Shown piece after piece: positions 52,059 through 63,732 of a stretch of 64,000 nucleotides of DNA (its first letter is position 1; each line of letters opens with the position of its first letter). The translations under genes and the position numbers were made by a program. The notes below the pieces were generated by a model. That model saw only the letters and a program-made list of their open reading frames with translations. It was not told where the DNA came from and ran no database searches. Source of the stretch: Agarophyton chilense (lineage: Eukaryota; Rhodophyta; Florideophyceae; Gracilariales; Gracilariaceae); contig JARGXX010000080.1 in NCBI GenBank assembly GCA_030374765.1, forward strand, positions 1,116,001-1,180,000, in the 5' to 3' direction.

Positions 52059-53560
52059 TTAACTGTATTGAATCTCAAGAGCGAAGGCTGTGTTGATTGT
52101 CACCAGTATCGGGGCCAAGAGATATTGGACAAATAGGCACTTGGCAACATCCAGGCGAACACCATCCACATGGTCAGGTAACGTATCTTCTAACAAGTTA
52201 GCAATAATCATTGCATTGTTTGCGGTTAATACGCCAAATTGTACTAGTATGAATGCTCCAAGTTCATCGTCAGCAATGAAGTCTCTGAGTCCCACTAGTT
52301 TGTATACCCACCGACCCAGAAAAGGGAAAAGAACTAGCCTGACCATACATATAGCAAAAATGGCGTTGCGTCCAAAACGTCTCCGACTATCTCCGTTGGT
52401 CTTTGGCTGCGTTTACGTGAAATGTATCAATAGAAATATGTTAGTACAGAGAAAGCGATTCGGCATGTACAGAACTGCTACTTAAGACATAAAATGTATA
52501 CATACAGCAGTGAGAGCTTCGTATAAATCACCTCCAACAATAACAGAGCTCAAGGGCACAGCAATACTTCCCACCATTGCAAAAGAGTCCATAACAGGTC
52601 TCAGGGTACCATTTTCTTTCAAAAATTCGTTAGCAACTCCTGGAATCTGCAAAGATTATCAAACTTGAGTGGTCAGTGGGATCTAAAGACATGTGAATCC
52701 TTAGCAGGAAATACTTGAAATACGTACGCAGGCTAGAAGACCGGTGACGGCCATAGCAACAGTGGGTGGAGACAAAAGGCACTGCTTAAGTATTGTTCTT
52801 GTATCCAATTTGGCTTCCTTCGGAGGGCTAGGGTACGTTTCTCCAAGCAACGATTGCTCTTCTTGATTCATAGCCTGGGCAGCCTGGCGAACATACGGAA
52901 ATATGATAGAAAACTAAAAGAAGAAGAATGGTGAGAAATTCGCTGATTGCATCGGTTGAGCACATTATTGAATGTGGACGTACTCCTAGAAACGTTACAA
53001 AGGAAATGTACAATGTTCCATACGCGGTTGCTTTCATAAAGCACTGTTCATTTGACCTGAGTGGTTGATACCCGTCACAAAGTGACTGCATGATGAGTAG
53101 GGGCATAGAATTGCAGTTGCCAAGCACTATACACATAAAGATTACTCGCTTCGTGAACTCACTTTTATTTCGAGCGAGCATAGTTGACAGTGGATATGCC
53201 ACGACCATCATAGCCAGAGAAATAATTACGGAGAAACACAAAGGAATCCATAGCTCTTGGGCAGATGCCTGTGTTTTACCATCATGTGAATGATTGATGG
53301 CATTTTGTACCGTGCCAAGCATAGCAACAAATACTAGCGCGGGGAAGAAAATCTTATACACACCTTTCTGGTGAGTTAGAAATGGTTTGGTTTTAAAGTT
53401 TGTTGTAGCGGAGTTCCCAGTACGTACCATTTGACAAAGCAGCTGAGACTTTGGCGTTCCAGTGACCAAGGTGTGACAGCGCTGCTCCGGCAGCGCAGAG
53501 AGTGAGCAGTTCTACGCTTCCTCCAAAGCTCACTTGAAAAACTGTTGCGAATGCCTCCAT
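52059..53560 (-). CDS. PIN-like/PILS auxin-efflux-carrier family transporter
   Basis: Five exons on minus: 53428-53560, 52984-53363, 52728-52913, 52506-52646 and 52059-52406. All introns are GT-AG (65-99 bp) and the joined CDS is exactly 396 codons including stop. The product is a multi-span membrane protein of the Mem_trans (auxin efflux carrier/PILS) family. Exon 1 has hydrophobic helices with FGGSVELLTLCAAGA. Exon 2 has the family loop 'VLGNCNSMPLLIMQSLCD', placed before the central cytosolic loop. Exon 4 has VMDSFAMVGSIAVPLSSVIVGG and exon 5 'ANNAMIIANLLED' with a final hydrophobic helix. Related plant proteins sit in the ER or plasma membrane and move auxin-like weak acids; the substrate here is unknown. 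Start chosen at ATG 53560 (MEAFATVF); a longer N-terminus is possible. Confidence 0.82.
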
Positions 53561-54619
53561 TGGTCTGTCGATATGAGCGGAGCAAAATACTGAAAGGAGT
53601 GGGTGAAGATGTACAGAAAGTCCGAGGAGAAAGTGCGAGAGACAGGAGCTTATCAATGCCGTGAGGAACAGGCCTTTCAGAAAAGTTTGAGTACAATTAC
53701 GGCTTGTATGAAAAGAACGAGCACTTTATGAGATCCCCTTCCGACAGAGAGAGACACGTATGAGACATACGGAGACAGGGTGTAGCTCAAGATTCTTAGA
53801 TTGAAACGCAACGGGTGTAAAAACCTGCTATGTTTAAGACTACGCGTCATTTAAGAGAATGAATAGTAGTCTGTATTCATCAACCACACTTCATATGAAA
53901 AAAGGACCAAAGGCGGCTTTTGCCCTTGAAGTTGGAAGACTAGTCCATGGAAGATCGAGTGGATGGACGTAATAAACTGTAGGAACAGATAGACGAATTG
54001 ACCATCCAGTCATTTACTTCCACTGTTTTGGCTAGATATGGAAACACGAAACCCCCTTTCATTCATTATGCTATCGAAAACGGAACACTTGATAATTGCG
54101 CTCCGTAGAAAACATGGAGGCGTATTCGAAGTGGCTCAGAAGGTGAAGATTCGATAACTCATCAGAAAAGTATCGCGCTTGACTTGTGGAAAAGAAATTG
54201 TTGACGAATCTTGTTTTTTACAGAGTTGATTTCGTTTTTATGTATAAGATATTACAAACAACGTTAAAGAGAGCTCGAATGGGAAGAAACAGAAAACCAC
54301 ATCCCGACCGGTAGACTGCGAACCGATGCACAGCGAAATAGGGGTGTGTTCACTACGTACTGGGACTTGACAGTCCATACACTCAAAACCTAATTCATGG
54401 TTTGGGCTCCACACGGAAACGTTTTGAATGAGAGCGATGACAGCTGTTTAGCGAATGCAGAGCAAAGACATTCGAAGGGAAAGAGAGATTTTTATGGATC
54501 TGCATTCAAACTGCAATCAGAGTTGTGTCAAACACGTTCGCTTGCTGTACAGGGTGAAAGTGATGCAGGTAGTGAGGTCTAAAAGCGTGACGAGCACAGT
54601 TAAAAAGTTTTGGCGGAAC
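53561..54619. other. intergenic, nothing recognised
   Basis: Upstream region of the transporter gene and downstream side of the tRNA gene. Only short frames without family features. Confidence 0.45.
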
Positions 54620-54701
54620 GATGATACCAGGATTCGAACCTGGGCCCCCGAAAGGATGTGATTTCTAGTCACACGCATTAGACCACTCTGCCATATCATC
54701 C
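54620..54701 (-). tRNA. tRNA-Ser (anticodon AGA)
   Basis: Read on minus from 54701: acceptor GATGATA pairs with TATCATC. The D arm contains AGAGTGGTCTAATGC. The anticodon stem TGTGA/TCACA encloses loop CTAGAAA with anticodon AGA. A long class II variable arm follows (TCCTTTCGGGGG), then the T arm CCAGG-TTCGAAT-CCTGG. The discriminator base is G (54620), as in Ser tRNAs. No intron; the CCA tail is not encoded. Confidence 0.95.
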
Positions 54702-54916
54702 TCATAAATATACGAGTAGTGGGAAAAATGCTAATACTTATATTATACTTTTAAAAAAAGCGAAGCAAATCTGGCGCCAAACCGAAACGGCACAGACATG
54801 ATGACTTTGGGTGAACCCCCTTTGTGCTTCTCACCTGCACTGCATGCAATCCGTCAAACCTTATCTACCCGGGACACATCTGCTTCTCGGCTTCTCGTCT
54901 GAGTACTTTCCAAATC

Positions 54917-56890
54917 ATGAATCTACGTGAACGACTGGCCGCGCTGCGGTCGCGACGCACGTCTAGCAAGTTGGACATACCATCGCAATTAGTCCTCAAC
55001 TCCCCCTCCCCAAAAGGCACCCCCTCCAAGAAAAGTCGTCTACACAGCGAGGCAGCCCGTAGACAGTGGCATCAACAACAGCTCCACAATGCAGCCAGAA
55101 AGGCACGCCAAAATGTTATGGAAACTGGCCTTTACGATGTGCTCACCAGAGCACCCCCCCCGGAAAAGGTTGTGCCCCCGCTTGTTAAGGAAGAGAAACA
55201 GGCCGATGCTCAACCCAGTGACTCTGAAGACGAGGATGAAGAAGGAGAGCACGTTGAAATTGACGAGGAGCAGATGGAAATTTATGAAGAAGAACGTGCT
55301 CTGCAGCATGCAAATCGACAGTTGTTGTTCGATGACCACTCTGTACCGGAAAGTTCTAAACTCAGCTTAGACCAACCGCGGAAAGATATTACCGCTCATA
55401 GCTGCGAGAAAAAGGTTGTGTTGGAGTCACCAGATACCGCCGAGCTTCAATATTCCGAGCAAGTCGATGACCCTGACCCCATACATAAAGAACAGCCCAC
55501 AACCAACATGACCACATCTCCAGTCAGTGTTCCCGACCATCCACCGTCTTTTGCAGGACCTAACGCATTGCAGTCTGGTCCACACCAATCCCAGCAATTG
55601 AAGGAACAACATACAGTGTCCAAGGAGAACAACCGCTCTCCTCAGAATGAAGACCCCACCATCTCTTCTGTCAAAGCCAACACACGACTTGCGCCACTAC
55701 AGGACACATCACCTCAGACCCCGGACCAGCCGGCTCTGAAAGGAGCGGAGAAAAAAGACGCTCTACGCTTTCTCTGCAACGACCGTCTGTCTAATCCGTT
55801 GGGCATAGTGGATGAAGAAGCCGATGAAGAAAACGCCGGCGGCAATGGTGCAGTGAGTCACGAATTAGAAGCTATAGATAGCGATGGTGATGATGATTGC
55901 ATTGACCATGATGAAGTCGCTCCGAGTGCAATTGACAGAAATAACCTCGCTCAGTTTCATCGCATGTGGCAACTAGACAAAGATAAGAACGATCTTGCGG
56001 TCGCAGCCGCAGGAGGTGTGGTGGACGATATTGACGACGCTGTGGACCTCACAGAACTGTTGCACAAGGAGGAACAAACCGCTAAAGACAACGAAAGTGA
56101 ACATGATGGCAGCGTATTTGGTGCAGCTCCAGTTTCAAATGAAGTTGATGAGACAAAACAACAATCAGAGCAATACATGGAGCAAATGTAAGTTCTTATT
56201 CAAAACAGGAATCCAGCTCTCACCATTTGATTAGCTTCCCCCTAACATTCGCGTTATCGTTCATTGCCACTTAACAGGTTTCAACGAGATGATAGCCGTT
56301 CAAGAATCATTGACAATATCAATGAGGATGCAGAAGATGATCAGAAGCGTGAAAAAGCCCGTGCGTTATGGAAAGCACGTCAAAAAGCAAAAGCGATTCT
56401 TCAACGAGATAACGACAGCCTATCAAAGTTTGATTTGTTCGACAGCAACTCAAAATCTCGAAGCGCCGACTTTCGTCAGAAGCTCGAAAAGACATGTCGT
56501 CGCTCTTCACCACATCTACAATCTAGGAACGAAAACAACAAGCGCAATAACTCCTGGTTGGCGGAAAGCACCTTGTCCGCTTGGGAGAAACAGCGCAGGT
56601 GCATGCAGAGCGTGGCAGTCAAGAAACGGAAGGGTGTCCCAGTCAGCAATTGGTCTTTCGCTATTCATGGAAATCAAGAGAAGACACCAAAGAAGAGTGC
56701 GCGAACGCCTACCCCAAGCTTGGGCGCTCCTTGTGTGAGCAGTCGGAGTAGATCTAGACATACGCCAGTCAACGAGACCCAAAAGTTAGCGAGATTACCC
56801 CCACGTCGTGCTCCTCCAAGTTCTCGTGGGCCAACCTCATTTCAAGGGTTGCTCACCTTATTAGGTAAATCGGCCCAAACGACCAAATAG
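54917..56890 (+). CDS. unidentified acidic, probably nuclear protein (627 aa)
   Basis: Two exons, 54917-56187 and 56278-56890, joined by a 90-bp intron (AT|GTAAGT ... TTAACAG|G). Splicing completes a Met codon and keeps the frame, giving 628 codons with the stop. Start at ATG 54917 (MNLRERLAALRSRR); the frame is open upstream but without ATG. The N-terminus is basic with Ser-Pro pairs. Residues ~95-120 are strongly acidic (SDSEDEDEEGEHVEIDEEQME). The middle is low-complexity Ser/Pro/Gln. The C-terminal third is basic and helical (KREKARALWKARQKAKAIL) with SP/TP sites, then an Arg/Ser-rich tail. This layout recalls replication-checkpoint or chromatin scaffold proteins (Claspin/Mrc1-like), but no diagnostic motif is visible, so no function is assigned. 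Convergent with VPS52, stops 67 bp apart. Confidence 0.75.
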
Positions 56891-56957
56891 GCAATTAAAA
56901 GACTGAAACGCATCGAAGAGTTATAACTCATCCACATGCCGCTGACAACTCGAAACT

Positions 56958-59015
56958 TCATGATGTGCCATTTGTGCGCTGTCGAAGTTCATAAACGATC
57001 TCGGTTCCAGTCACAATCTCCGACTTCAACCTCGGATAGTGTGTATCTACAGCTTCTTCGCAGCGCTTGTGGTACGCCAGCAGTTTTGCAAACAGGCTCC
57101 GAATAATATCCGCACCAATATCAAAGCTAGGGAAATCCCTCATTACGGCGTCTTGCATGTGCTGCACACCAAGCCGCCAATTCGCCGCAAATTGACGCAA
57201 AATGGACTTCACCCGATTATCGCTTGTTGTCTGCTTCCCCTTTCCTGCTGTTGTCGTGGTCCTCTGGGCGCTTTCGCACTGTCTTACGAATTGGACAATG
57301 TCAGGGAAATGATCCGCAACCTCATACTCTACGTAAGCAGCAGAATGAACTTCTTGAAGTTCTTCAAAAAACTTGAAATCATCAGTCTCGAGAACATCGT
57401 GTCGACGAAACATAGAGAGTATGAGATCGATATTATTGATCAGAAACACGCATCGACGTCTTGGCCTTGAGAAAAGAGTAGACACAGTATTGAGAAACCC
57501 GTTATACTCTGTCCTGAGGCTTCGTAAACCCTCTAACAGAGAATCATCCGGAGTGCCGAAGCGGGAAATGGCAAGCAATGATGAAGATAATTCTGCAAAC
57601 CTTCTCGTAACAATGTGAGGACTTGTATCTATATCTTCTCGGTGCGACTGTTTAGTTATCGTCGCACATGCTTGCGTAACACTAGCAACATTCTCGTCAA
57701 GCAACTTCTTAAACTTTGGTTTCAACAAAATATCAACCTGAATAAAGAAATCTGACAGATACATGATCTGACGCCTCTGCATGAAACCCTTCTGCGCTTC
57801 GTTGACTTTCAAAGCTAGCAAAACACCGATCGCATCCCTCGTCGGAGCTGTGTGCGCTTTTACAGCGTCGAGGAGAAAGCCAACAATTTTGCGGAAGAAG
57901 GAATTGAACATACGACCGTTGCTCTCTCCAAAAAACGCCTTGCAGAACAAGTGCTCACTAGCACACGCTTCTGACAGCATCTTGCCAAGACTCCGGTGTA
58001 TTTGTTCGTAATAGAAGCGCTGATTGTTATCCACAGCAGTTGCGAGAACAATTGCTGGCCCTTCGACCTCGTGCAAAACGTCCAGCCTGTCTCGCAGAGC
58101 AAATTGCCCGACGCCACCTACTGGTGAGGTTTGGTGACGAGAGAACAGTGAAGAGCTTTCTTCTGCCATGCTCCCAACGAGCGTATCGGCGTTTTCGGAT
58201 GGAAGCATTTGCTTCATCGTCAATAGTCCAGCTGTATACCGGCGGAAAAGCACGAAATAGGTACGTGACATTGTCTCAACGTAGGCCGATTTGATCTCAG
58301 CGAAAATGCGAGGGTGGTGAAGCTCAATGAACTCAACTAATGCACGATGCTTTAAGAGCACATTTTCCTTGACAATGTTGACGTTTGTGTTTGGACGTCT
58401 CAATAAAGAAATCTTCTCTATCAGAAACGAACGCGACTTTGCAACTGCCGTTTCCACAAGCGACTGTAACACGGGGGCTAGCTCTTCGTGTAGCGGCGTG
58501 GAATAAAAATCACCCATATCATACAACGCAACTTTCTTTGAAAGCTTTGTCAAGCAGCCACCATACTCTGGTTCAGAAACACGTCCGTCGACAACATGCC
58601 TGATAAGCGATGGAGAGATTATGAGCTCATCCAAAAGCGCCGACAAGTGATTGAAAGCAGCTGTGCTAGCCAGAGCGGCGGTGTCGCTAGCGTTCGCCTG
58701 ATCTCGCATAGCTATAGCATCAGTTTCCAGCTGTCGCAATGAATCGGCTAGTGACTCGAGTTCTAGGATGGCGCCATCCACTTTCTGCAAAACTTCTAGT
58801 GCAAGCTTTAGTTTGGACAATTGAGAAGCTTCTGCCTGATATGCTGAGAGTGAGGCTGAAAGGGCGGCTTCGTATTCCTCAGTGGAAAGCTTAGCGCTTG
58901 TCGATGGCAGCGATTTGAAACGAAATGCTTGGGATATGTTGGTGTCAGGTAAACTAGAGAGCCCGAGCGCGGCCCAAACAGCTTCAGGATCTTCGACTGA
59001 TTCGTCAAAGCCCAT
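56958..59015 (-). CDS. VPS52: VPS52, subunit of GARP/EARP vesicle-tethering complexes
   Basis: Single-exon, 685 residues from the first in-frame ATG (59015, MGFDESVEDPEAV); the frame is open to 59228 but has no earlier ATG. The product is a coiled-coil tethering subunit acting with VPS51, 53 and 54 in retrograde transport from endosomes to the trans-Golgi. Family landmarks in order: N-terminal coiled coil with LSKLKLALEVLQKVDGAILEL; 'HLSALLDELIISPSLIRHVVDG'; SRSFLIEKISLLRRPNTNVNI; LLKHRALVEFIELHHPRIFAEI; YVETMSRTYFVLFRRY; later HIVTRRFAELSSSLLAI and VFLINNIDLILSMF. Length is close to animal and plant VPS52 (about 700). No frameshift or missing block seen; an intact housekeeping gene. Confidence 0.9.
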   Translation of the reverse strand: MGFDESVEDPEAVWAALGLSSLPDTNISQAFRFKSLPSTSAKLSTEEYEAALSASLSAYQAEASQLSKLKLALEVLQKVDGAILELESLADSLRQLETDAIAMRDQANASDTAALASTAAFNHLSALLDELIISPSLIRHVVDGRVSEPEYGGCLTKLSKKVALYDMGDFYSTPLHEELAPVLQSLVETAVAKSRSFLIEKISLLRRPNTNVNIVKENVLLKHRALVEFIELHHPRIFAEIKSAYVETMSRTYFVLFRRYTAGLLTMKQMLPSENADTLVGSMAEESSSLFSRHQTSPVGGVGQFALRDRLDVLHEVEGPAIVLATAVDNNQRFYYEQIHRSLGKMLSEACASEHLFCKAFFGESNGRMFNSFFRKIVGFLLDAVKAHTAPTRDAIGVLLALKVNEAQKGFMQRRQIMYLSDFFIQVDILLKPKFKKLLDENVASVTQACATITKQSHREDIDTSPHIVTRRFAELSSSLLAISRFGTPDDSLLEGLRSLRTEYNGFLNTVSTLFSRPRRRCVFLINNIDLILSMFRRHDVLETDDFKFFEELQEVHSAAYVEYEVADHFPDIVQFVRQCESAQRTTTTAGKGKQTTSDNRVKSILRQFAANWRLGVQHMQDAVMRDFPSFDIGADIIRSLFAKLLAYHKRCEEAVDTHYPRLKSEIVTGTEIVYELRQRTNGTS

Positions 59016-59898
59016 TGGATATGGGAATTCGAGCCGGGCCAGCGCACCGGCGATGGTGGAAAGCACCTCTGGTGCTTGCTCTACAAGATAGAATCGTCCG
59101 CGACAGGTTTGTGGTACGTTCGTACCATTCGCACCATGGAGATGCTGCCAGCAAATTGATGCAGCACAAAAGTTTCCATCGATGTGCTTGGAAGGTCTGG
59201 GCAAAAATTCTCGATTTGCCTCAGCCACGTGGCATCAGATTTGTATAGTTGGAAAATACACATGTATACACTGTAATACGCTGCCATTCTGACCAACCCA
59301 CTGTGTCGTGATAAGAAATCTTTATCAATATGTATTTGAGAAAGAGGTATGCAGCTTTAATGGAAGTCTGAATGACCACAAGCCCAGGGAAGAAACAAAC
59401 TAAAGATAGATCAAATCCGTTGCATTCAAGCTCAGTTATGGAAGGAGGCGAACGGGATGGGAGCGGAAACTCCATCGTGTTTGGGACATACTAGGTTATG
59501 GCTGGGCGTTGAGCAAAAGGAACAGGAAAACGACAGAATTTTATCAAGGGTATGTGAGAGGGAGTGAATAGTTGTGAGACAAATCGACAGTCCTGGGATG
59601 CTCTTTCCCAGTTTTACGTCGGCCACGTCGTGTCAATTCGGCACTACGGATGAGGTTAGTATCTATTCGACGTTATATTTACACTGCACCTGAAGCTCCT
59701 GTTCCTGCAAAAAGCACAAAATCTATTCTATAAAATCAAAGCGTGTCTAAACGAAGTGACGAATTGTCGTCAAGCTGATCCTGAAAAGTCAAGTATAGAA
59801 GTTCTCTCATTGTCTTCTGGAACTGCTGATGTACATCAGGTGATCAATACTTGGTCATAGGCAAGAGCATTGCAACCACTCTACACAAAAAAGGTGGC
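59016..59898. other. intergenic between VPS52 and next gene
   Basis: Includes the open, ATG-less extension upstream of VPS52 (to 59228), which could be a 5' exon, then sequence with only short frames. Probably 5' regulatory DNA for VPS52 and the 3' flank of the gene at 59.9-61.3 kb. Confidence 0.45.
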
Positions 59899-61332
59899 TC
59901 ATTCCTTGCATCTCCGACACAACATCTCTCCGTCCTCGCCGCCACCACACAAGTCGTGTAACGGGCAGCTGCATTTAGAACATCGACCGGTTATTGAGCC
60001 GTCGTCTTGACATGAGAGGTCTTCTTTGGGAAGGAAGAGGCAGTTTTCACCTGCACCACAACTAGTTTTTTGAGAGGGCACTGCGCGTTGGGGATTTGGC
60101 GGTACAACCGGAATTCTTGTATTTCCCTCCCCATTCGATGTTATATGCTCTTCTAAATCCAGTTGTGTTTGTTTCTCTTCTTCGTCAGTCGATTGCTGCG
60201 CTTCGGGTGGATGACCTCCCTTAATTCCATGTGGGTTGTGATTCGTGTCTTTCCTACGTTCACCATGAATCCCATTTCCTTCTTCATTTGATATATTTCT
60301 TTTCTTTCGAGCTGGCTCGGTGGAGGCCGTCGCCATCTGGGAGGGATGCATCGGTCTTTCCCTGCGCCAACGACTAGGTTCAGATGGAGGAAAGCTGCGC
60401 AAAAGACCGTCTAAGATCTCTCTCGAAAACATGGGCTCAATCTCGTAAAACGCAGCGAGTATAAACGCCATTCGTTGATATCCAGCTCGATTTCTTTGAT
60501 TCCGTAGGTCAGGTATTGTGAGTCGAACAAGATAGGAAATTTGCTCCCCAACGCATATTAACCTCCGAATCCACGGAGGAGTAAACTCAGCGTAGACCAG
60601 GGTACGGGGCATGCGACATTTATTGAGGGCTTTGATTCTGACATGCAGAGCCTTGAAAAAACGCTTGTACATTTGCGAGACATCACGTACATCTCGTGCC
60701 GAGAAATAGCGAGCGAGTTGTCTGTTGATGAACAGCTTCGATTGAGTTAGTTCTTGCCATTTTTCCTCGCCTACGTCGTGTCGTACAAGTTCCCTACCTG
60801 GATACCACGACGGAATTGTAAATGGGGGTTGTTGAGGGTTAGGCGGAGGGATTGGTACAATATTTCCTTGGGCATAGTCCAGTGCACAAACACCTGCATT
60901 GGCTGGACGTTTGTCCATGAGGGCGAAAGAGTTGAGACAATCTGCAAGTTTCTCGGCAATCGGTAATCGCTCAGAACCTTGGAAGGAAATTGTCGGAGAA
61001 AAGAGTACACGCGTTTCTACATGGTCGTTGTCTTCAATATCATCATCTTGGTTCCCATGAACTTCGTTTTCCATAATAAGATGGAATCGCCCTCGACTAC
61101 GAAACTTCTTTTGAACGCGCTCTATGATGGTAACAAGCAGTTCCACGTCTTCTCGAACATCCCTCAGGCACGGAATTTGATTTAACTCCAGCATTCTGAT
61201 CTGACGAGCAACTCGATCCTGTGAGAGACGATACACAAACTCGTCCTGAGAGCCCGGGCGCTGCTGATTTTCAGGTGTTGCACGTGGACCCCATGGGCCG
61301 CTTTCGCAACGTTCTGGCACTTCATCCGTCAT
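59899..61332 (-). CDS. unidentified protein with C-terminal Cys-rich (zinc-type) module
   Basis: 477 residues from ATG 61332 (MTDEVPERCESG). The central part is folded-looking and helical: a Trp/Tyr/Phe-rich core with 'FTIPSWYPGRELVRHDV', RQLARYFSARDVRDVSQMYKRF, and TPPWIRRLICVGEQISYLVRL. A polar linker of about 100 residues follows. The last ~45 residues hold eight Cys and one His (C-x9-C-x2-C-x-C-x3-H-x2-C ... C-x2-C), suggesting a small zinc-binding fold resembling a degenerate PHD/RING. No family recognised. A strong donor-like GAG|GTAAGT lies just upstream of the ATG, so an additional 5' exon or a 5' UTR intron is possible. Confidence 0.7.
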   Translation of the reverse strand: MTDEVPERCESGPWGPRATPENQQRPGSQDEFVYRLSQDRVARQIRMLELNQIPCLRDVREDVELLVTIIERVQKKFRSRGRFHLIMENEVHGNQDDDIEDNDHVETRVLFSPTISFQGSERLPIAEKLADCLNSFALMDKRPANAGVCALDYAQGNIVPIPPPNPQQPPFTIPSWYPGRELVRHDVGEEKWQELTQSKLFINRQLARYFSARDVRDVSQMYKRFFKALHVRIKALNKCRMPRTLVYAEFTPPWIRRLICVGEQISYLVRLTIPDLRNQRNRAGYQRMAFILAAFYEIEPMFSREILDGLLRSFPPSEPSRWRRERPMHPSQMATASTEPARKKRNISNEEGNGIHGERRKDTNHNPHGIKGGHPPEAQQSTDEEEKQTQLDLEEHITSNGEGNTRIPVVPPNPQRAVPSQKTSCGAGENCLFLPKEDLSCQDDGSITGRCSKCSCPLHDLCGGGEDGEMLCRRCKE

Positions 61333-62058
61333 TTCAATAGCACTTACCTCTGTTGGCTGGGCATACAAAAACAGTAGACCGCGTGCAACGGCAACGAGTT
61401 ATGAGAGCGAGTCGGAATCAATCACTCATTCAGTACATGTGCATGAGCGGATGAATATTATGGATGTAGAAGTTATTCCTAGTTCAGTACTGAGAACAAA
61501 CTGTACAGCAGTTCGCAAGCAACTGCTTGCAAGTAACTTGGAAGCCAAGGGATGTTCTACAAACCGAGGAGTGGCACCAAACCGAACGGAAGAGGAAAAC
61601 AGGCTTTCTCCAAAACAGGAGGTAGAAGAAACGAAGCGATTTCGGCTCCGTGTATCGATGGAAAGTGTATCGATGTCGTTCATAAGAAACGAGGTTCAGC
61701 TCGTAATAATATTTCGGAGCTGTTAAGGAGGTGTGCGATATGCTGTATTGAGCTGGGAAGAAATTGCTGCAAATCGCTCGCAGCGGAAGAGGGGCGCGAT
61801 GAAGCTGTTTTGCACCAGTTTTGGCCCGAAATAAAAGAACTTCGGTAGTGCGAGAATGCCAGAATTCGAAGTTTTACTGTGGGATGGTTTAAGGCGAAAA
61901 TACACACAGTATGTTATGTAGAGAATAGATTGAATTAGAACCAATTATAGAACAGGGACCCAACTCAACCCTGCTCCCCATGCGCCATTTGTACGCTATT
62001 CAATGGTGCTATAGAATCGCATTAGCCTCCGACGAATCAAAGATCTCCATTGTCCTTC
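61333..62058. other. intergenic with open frames on both strands
   Basis: About 61426-61850 is open on plus in two frames (up to 98 codons, Cys-containing) and on minus. None has a recognisable motif; it may be a 5' exon of the neighbouring gene or a decayed gene. Confidence 0.35.
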
Positions 62059-62555
62059 TCACCCAACCACCTTCCAGTGTCTCAGCTCAACAATCTCAAC
62101 CAATGACGGGCCATCAAGTCTCTCCGCATTGCGTTTAAAGTATCTTCTGGATAAATCAAAACCATTATAGCGCCAAATATCGTCGCTGATCTCACGCGGC
62201 AATGACATCCCCATGCCAATCGTTTGTAGCCATCGTTCGTCTATATTCTTGTGAGCGTTTTTTAGATTCATTTTTATCCTACTGAAGACCGAAAGGTTTT
62301 TTGTAATGAAAACATACAAGACTGACACGTGGTCGCCGTTGAAGTCAAAGCGATAACACACCGGCAGAGGTCGTCTCCGACATGACTTTGTTGGTATGCC
62401 TTTGTTTTCGCCGAGTACGTTTTCTCGACGAAGATTCTCCAAGTTCCACCCGAACAGCTTGTAGGCCTTTTACAACCGCGTTTCCACCAAACATACTTCC
62501 TGATAGAGAGCAATTTGTCCAAGATCAAGAGCGCAATAATGCGGCTCAAGGACAA
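62059..62555 (-). CDS. hypothetical protein, possibly two exons or frameshifted
   Basis: The 3' frame (62059-62442, starting near ATG 62442, MENLRRENVLGENKG) ends ...LVEIVELRHWKVVG and has a normal globular composition (FDFNGDHVSVLYVFITKNL, ISDDIWRYNGFDLSRRYF). Upstream sequence in another frame (to about 62555) also looks coding (LGQIALYQEVCLVETRL), so either a short intron or a frameshift separates them. No family recognised. Confidence 0.4.
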
Positions 62556-62559
62556 GTTT

Positions 62560-62775
62560 GTACTATGAAATCAAAATAAAGATGCTAAAGAAGCGCATCT
62601 GTCAGTTTCAGATACGCTAGAGTTGCGTCAGGTACTCGAAGCCTACGTATCGTTACTCTTCTGAGACCGGGGTACTTCAGAATGAAGCATTCTCTGTGGT
62701 GGCAGAAGTTTGTTAGTGAAACACCGTCGGTAGGGGAGTATTATGTTCACTACTTGTCGTATAATCACCTCTGGG
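62560..62775. other. intergenic next to family B LTR
   Basis: Short spacer before the LTR at 62776; nothing recognised. Confidence 0.5.
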
Positions 62776-63697
62776 TGTAGTGCAACGCCAAGGGCGGCGG
62801 AAACACACGAAGATGTCCGAGCCTTTCTCCAAGGAGGGTAGCACGGCGACGGAGCCTCTCCGGAGTGAACACGACTAAATCGGGGTGTAAGGCCGAGGTT
62901 CACCGGCACGCCAAGCGGGGAGAGTGCGGGATGCTAGAACGGAGCAGACCAGGTATGAGCTGTATTCCACGGGAGTGGGCAAGTCTCGAGATCGAGTAAT
63001 GCACCCACAGGAGTTGCGGTAAACCCCGTAAGCCGGCGCGCGGCACATGCGCGAGCGGCACGAATAACCAACCACAAAGCAAAAGGGGGAGCTACCACGA
63101 GAGTGGGTAAGCGATAAAAGAGGGACCACCCAGTGGAGGCGATCGGGGGCATGGGCCACGAGAGCCAAAAGAAATATGTAGCAAACCCAATACTGGGGCG
63201 AGAACACGGCAGTGGTATGAAAGATACACACGCTAACAGCGGTGAGTCTCCTGGTAACTCAGGGTAGATAAGTCTACCGTTAGTAACGCGGCTTCACTTC
63301 CGTAGAGTGTGAAAGACTCGCGAAAGCGGAAAAAGACTTAGAGCCAAGAACCCTGGTTGGGGAGGTTTACTGAGTGTCAGGGCGAGATCGCCCTGGCACT
63401 ATATAGTGTAGAATACTGTAAAGAGCTCCCTAACCTAGTGTAATAAAGCTAAATAAATCGAGAAATATCCAGCTATGCTGTGCCAACCTGTCCTGGGCCA
63501 CCCGTGGTACACGTGGGTAAGTCCCACCCGAATCGAGGCCACGGCGCACGGCCGCCGGTGCACTTCGCGTACAACGCGCATACACCTGGCTACGCCAGCC
63601 CGCTAGTAGCGGTATTACTCATAGATCTCACAAGTATCGCCCGAGGCGGAAAAACAACCAAGTCCTGGAAAACGGCCCTCACGAGGGTTGGACTTCA
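62776..63697 (-). repeat. family B 3' LTR (copy 2)
   Basis: On minus it starts TGAAGTCCAACCC (63697) and ends near 62776 (...TTGCACTACA). It aligns with 14396-15117 and 24507-25230, sharing the CGCGAAAGCGGAAAA and CACTATATA blocks. At about 922 bp it is longer than the copy 1 LTRs. A purine tract abuts at 63698-63711. Confidence 0.82.
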
Positions 63698-63732
63698 TAT
63701 CCCCCTCCTGAGGCGCGAGTACGACATCCGCG

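Noticed and set aside
54517-54705. Small protein frames at 54.4-54.7 kb
   Set aside because: They overlap the tRNA-Ser gene and have no protein features.
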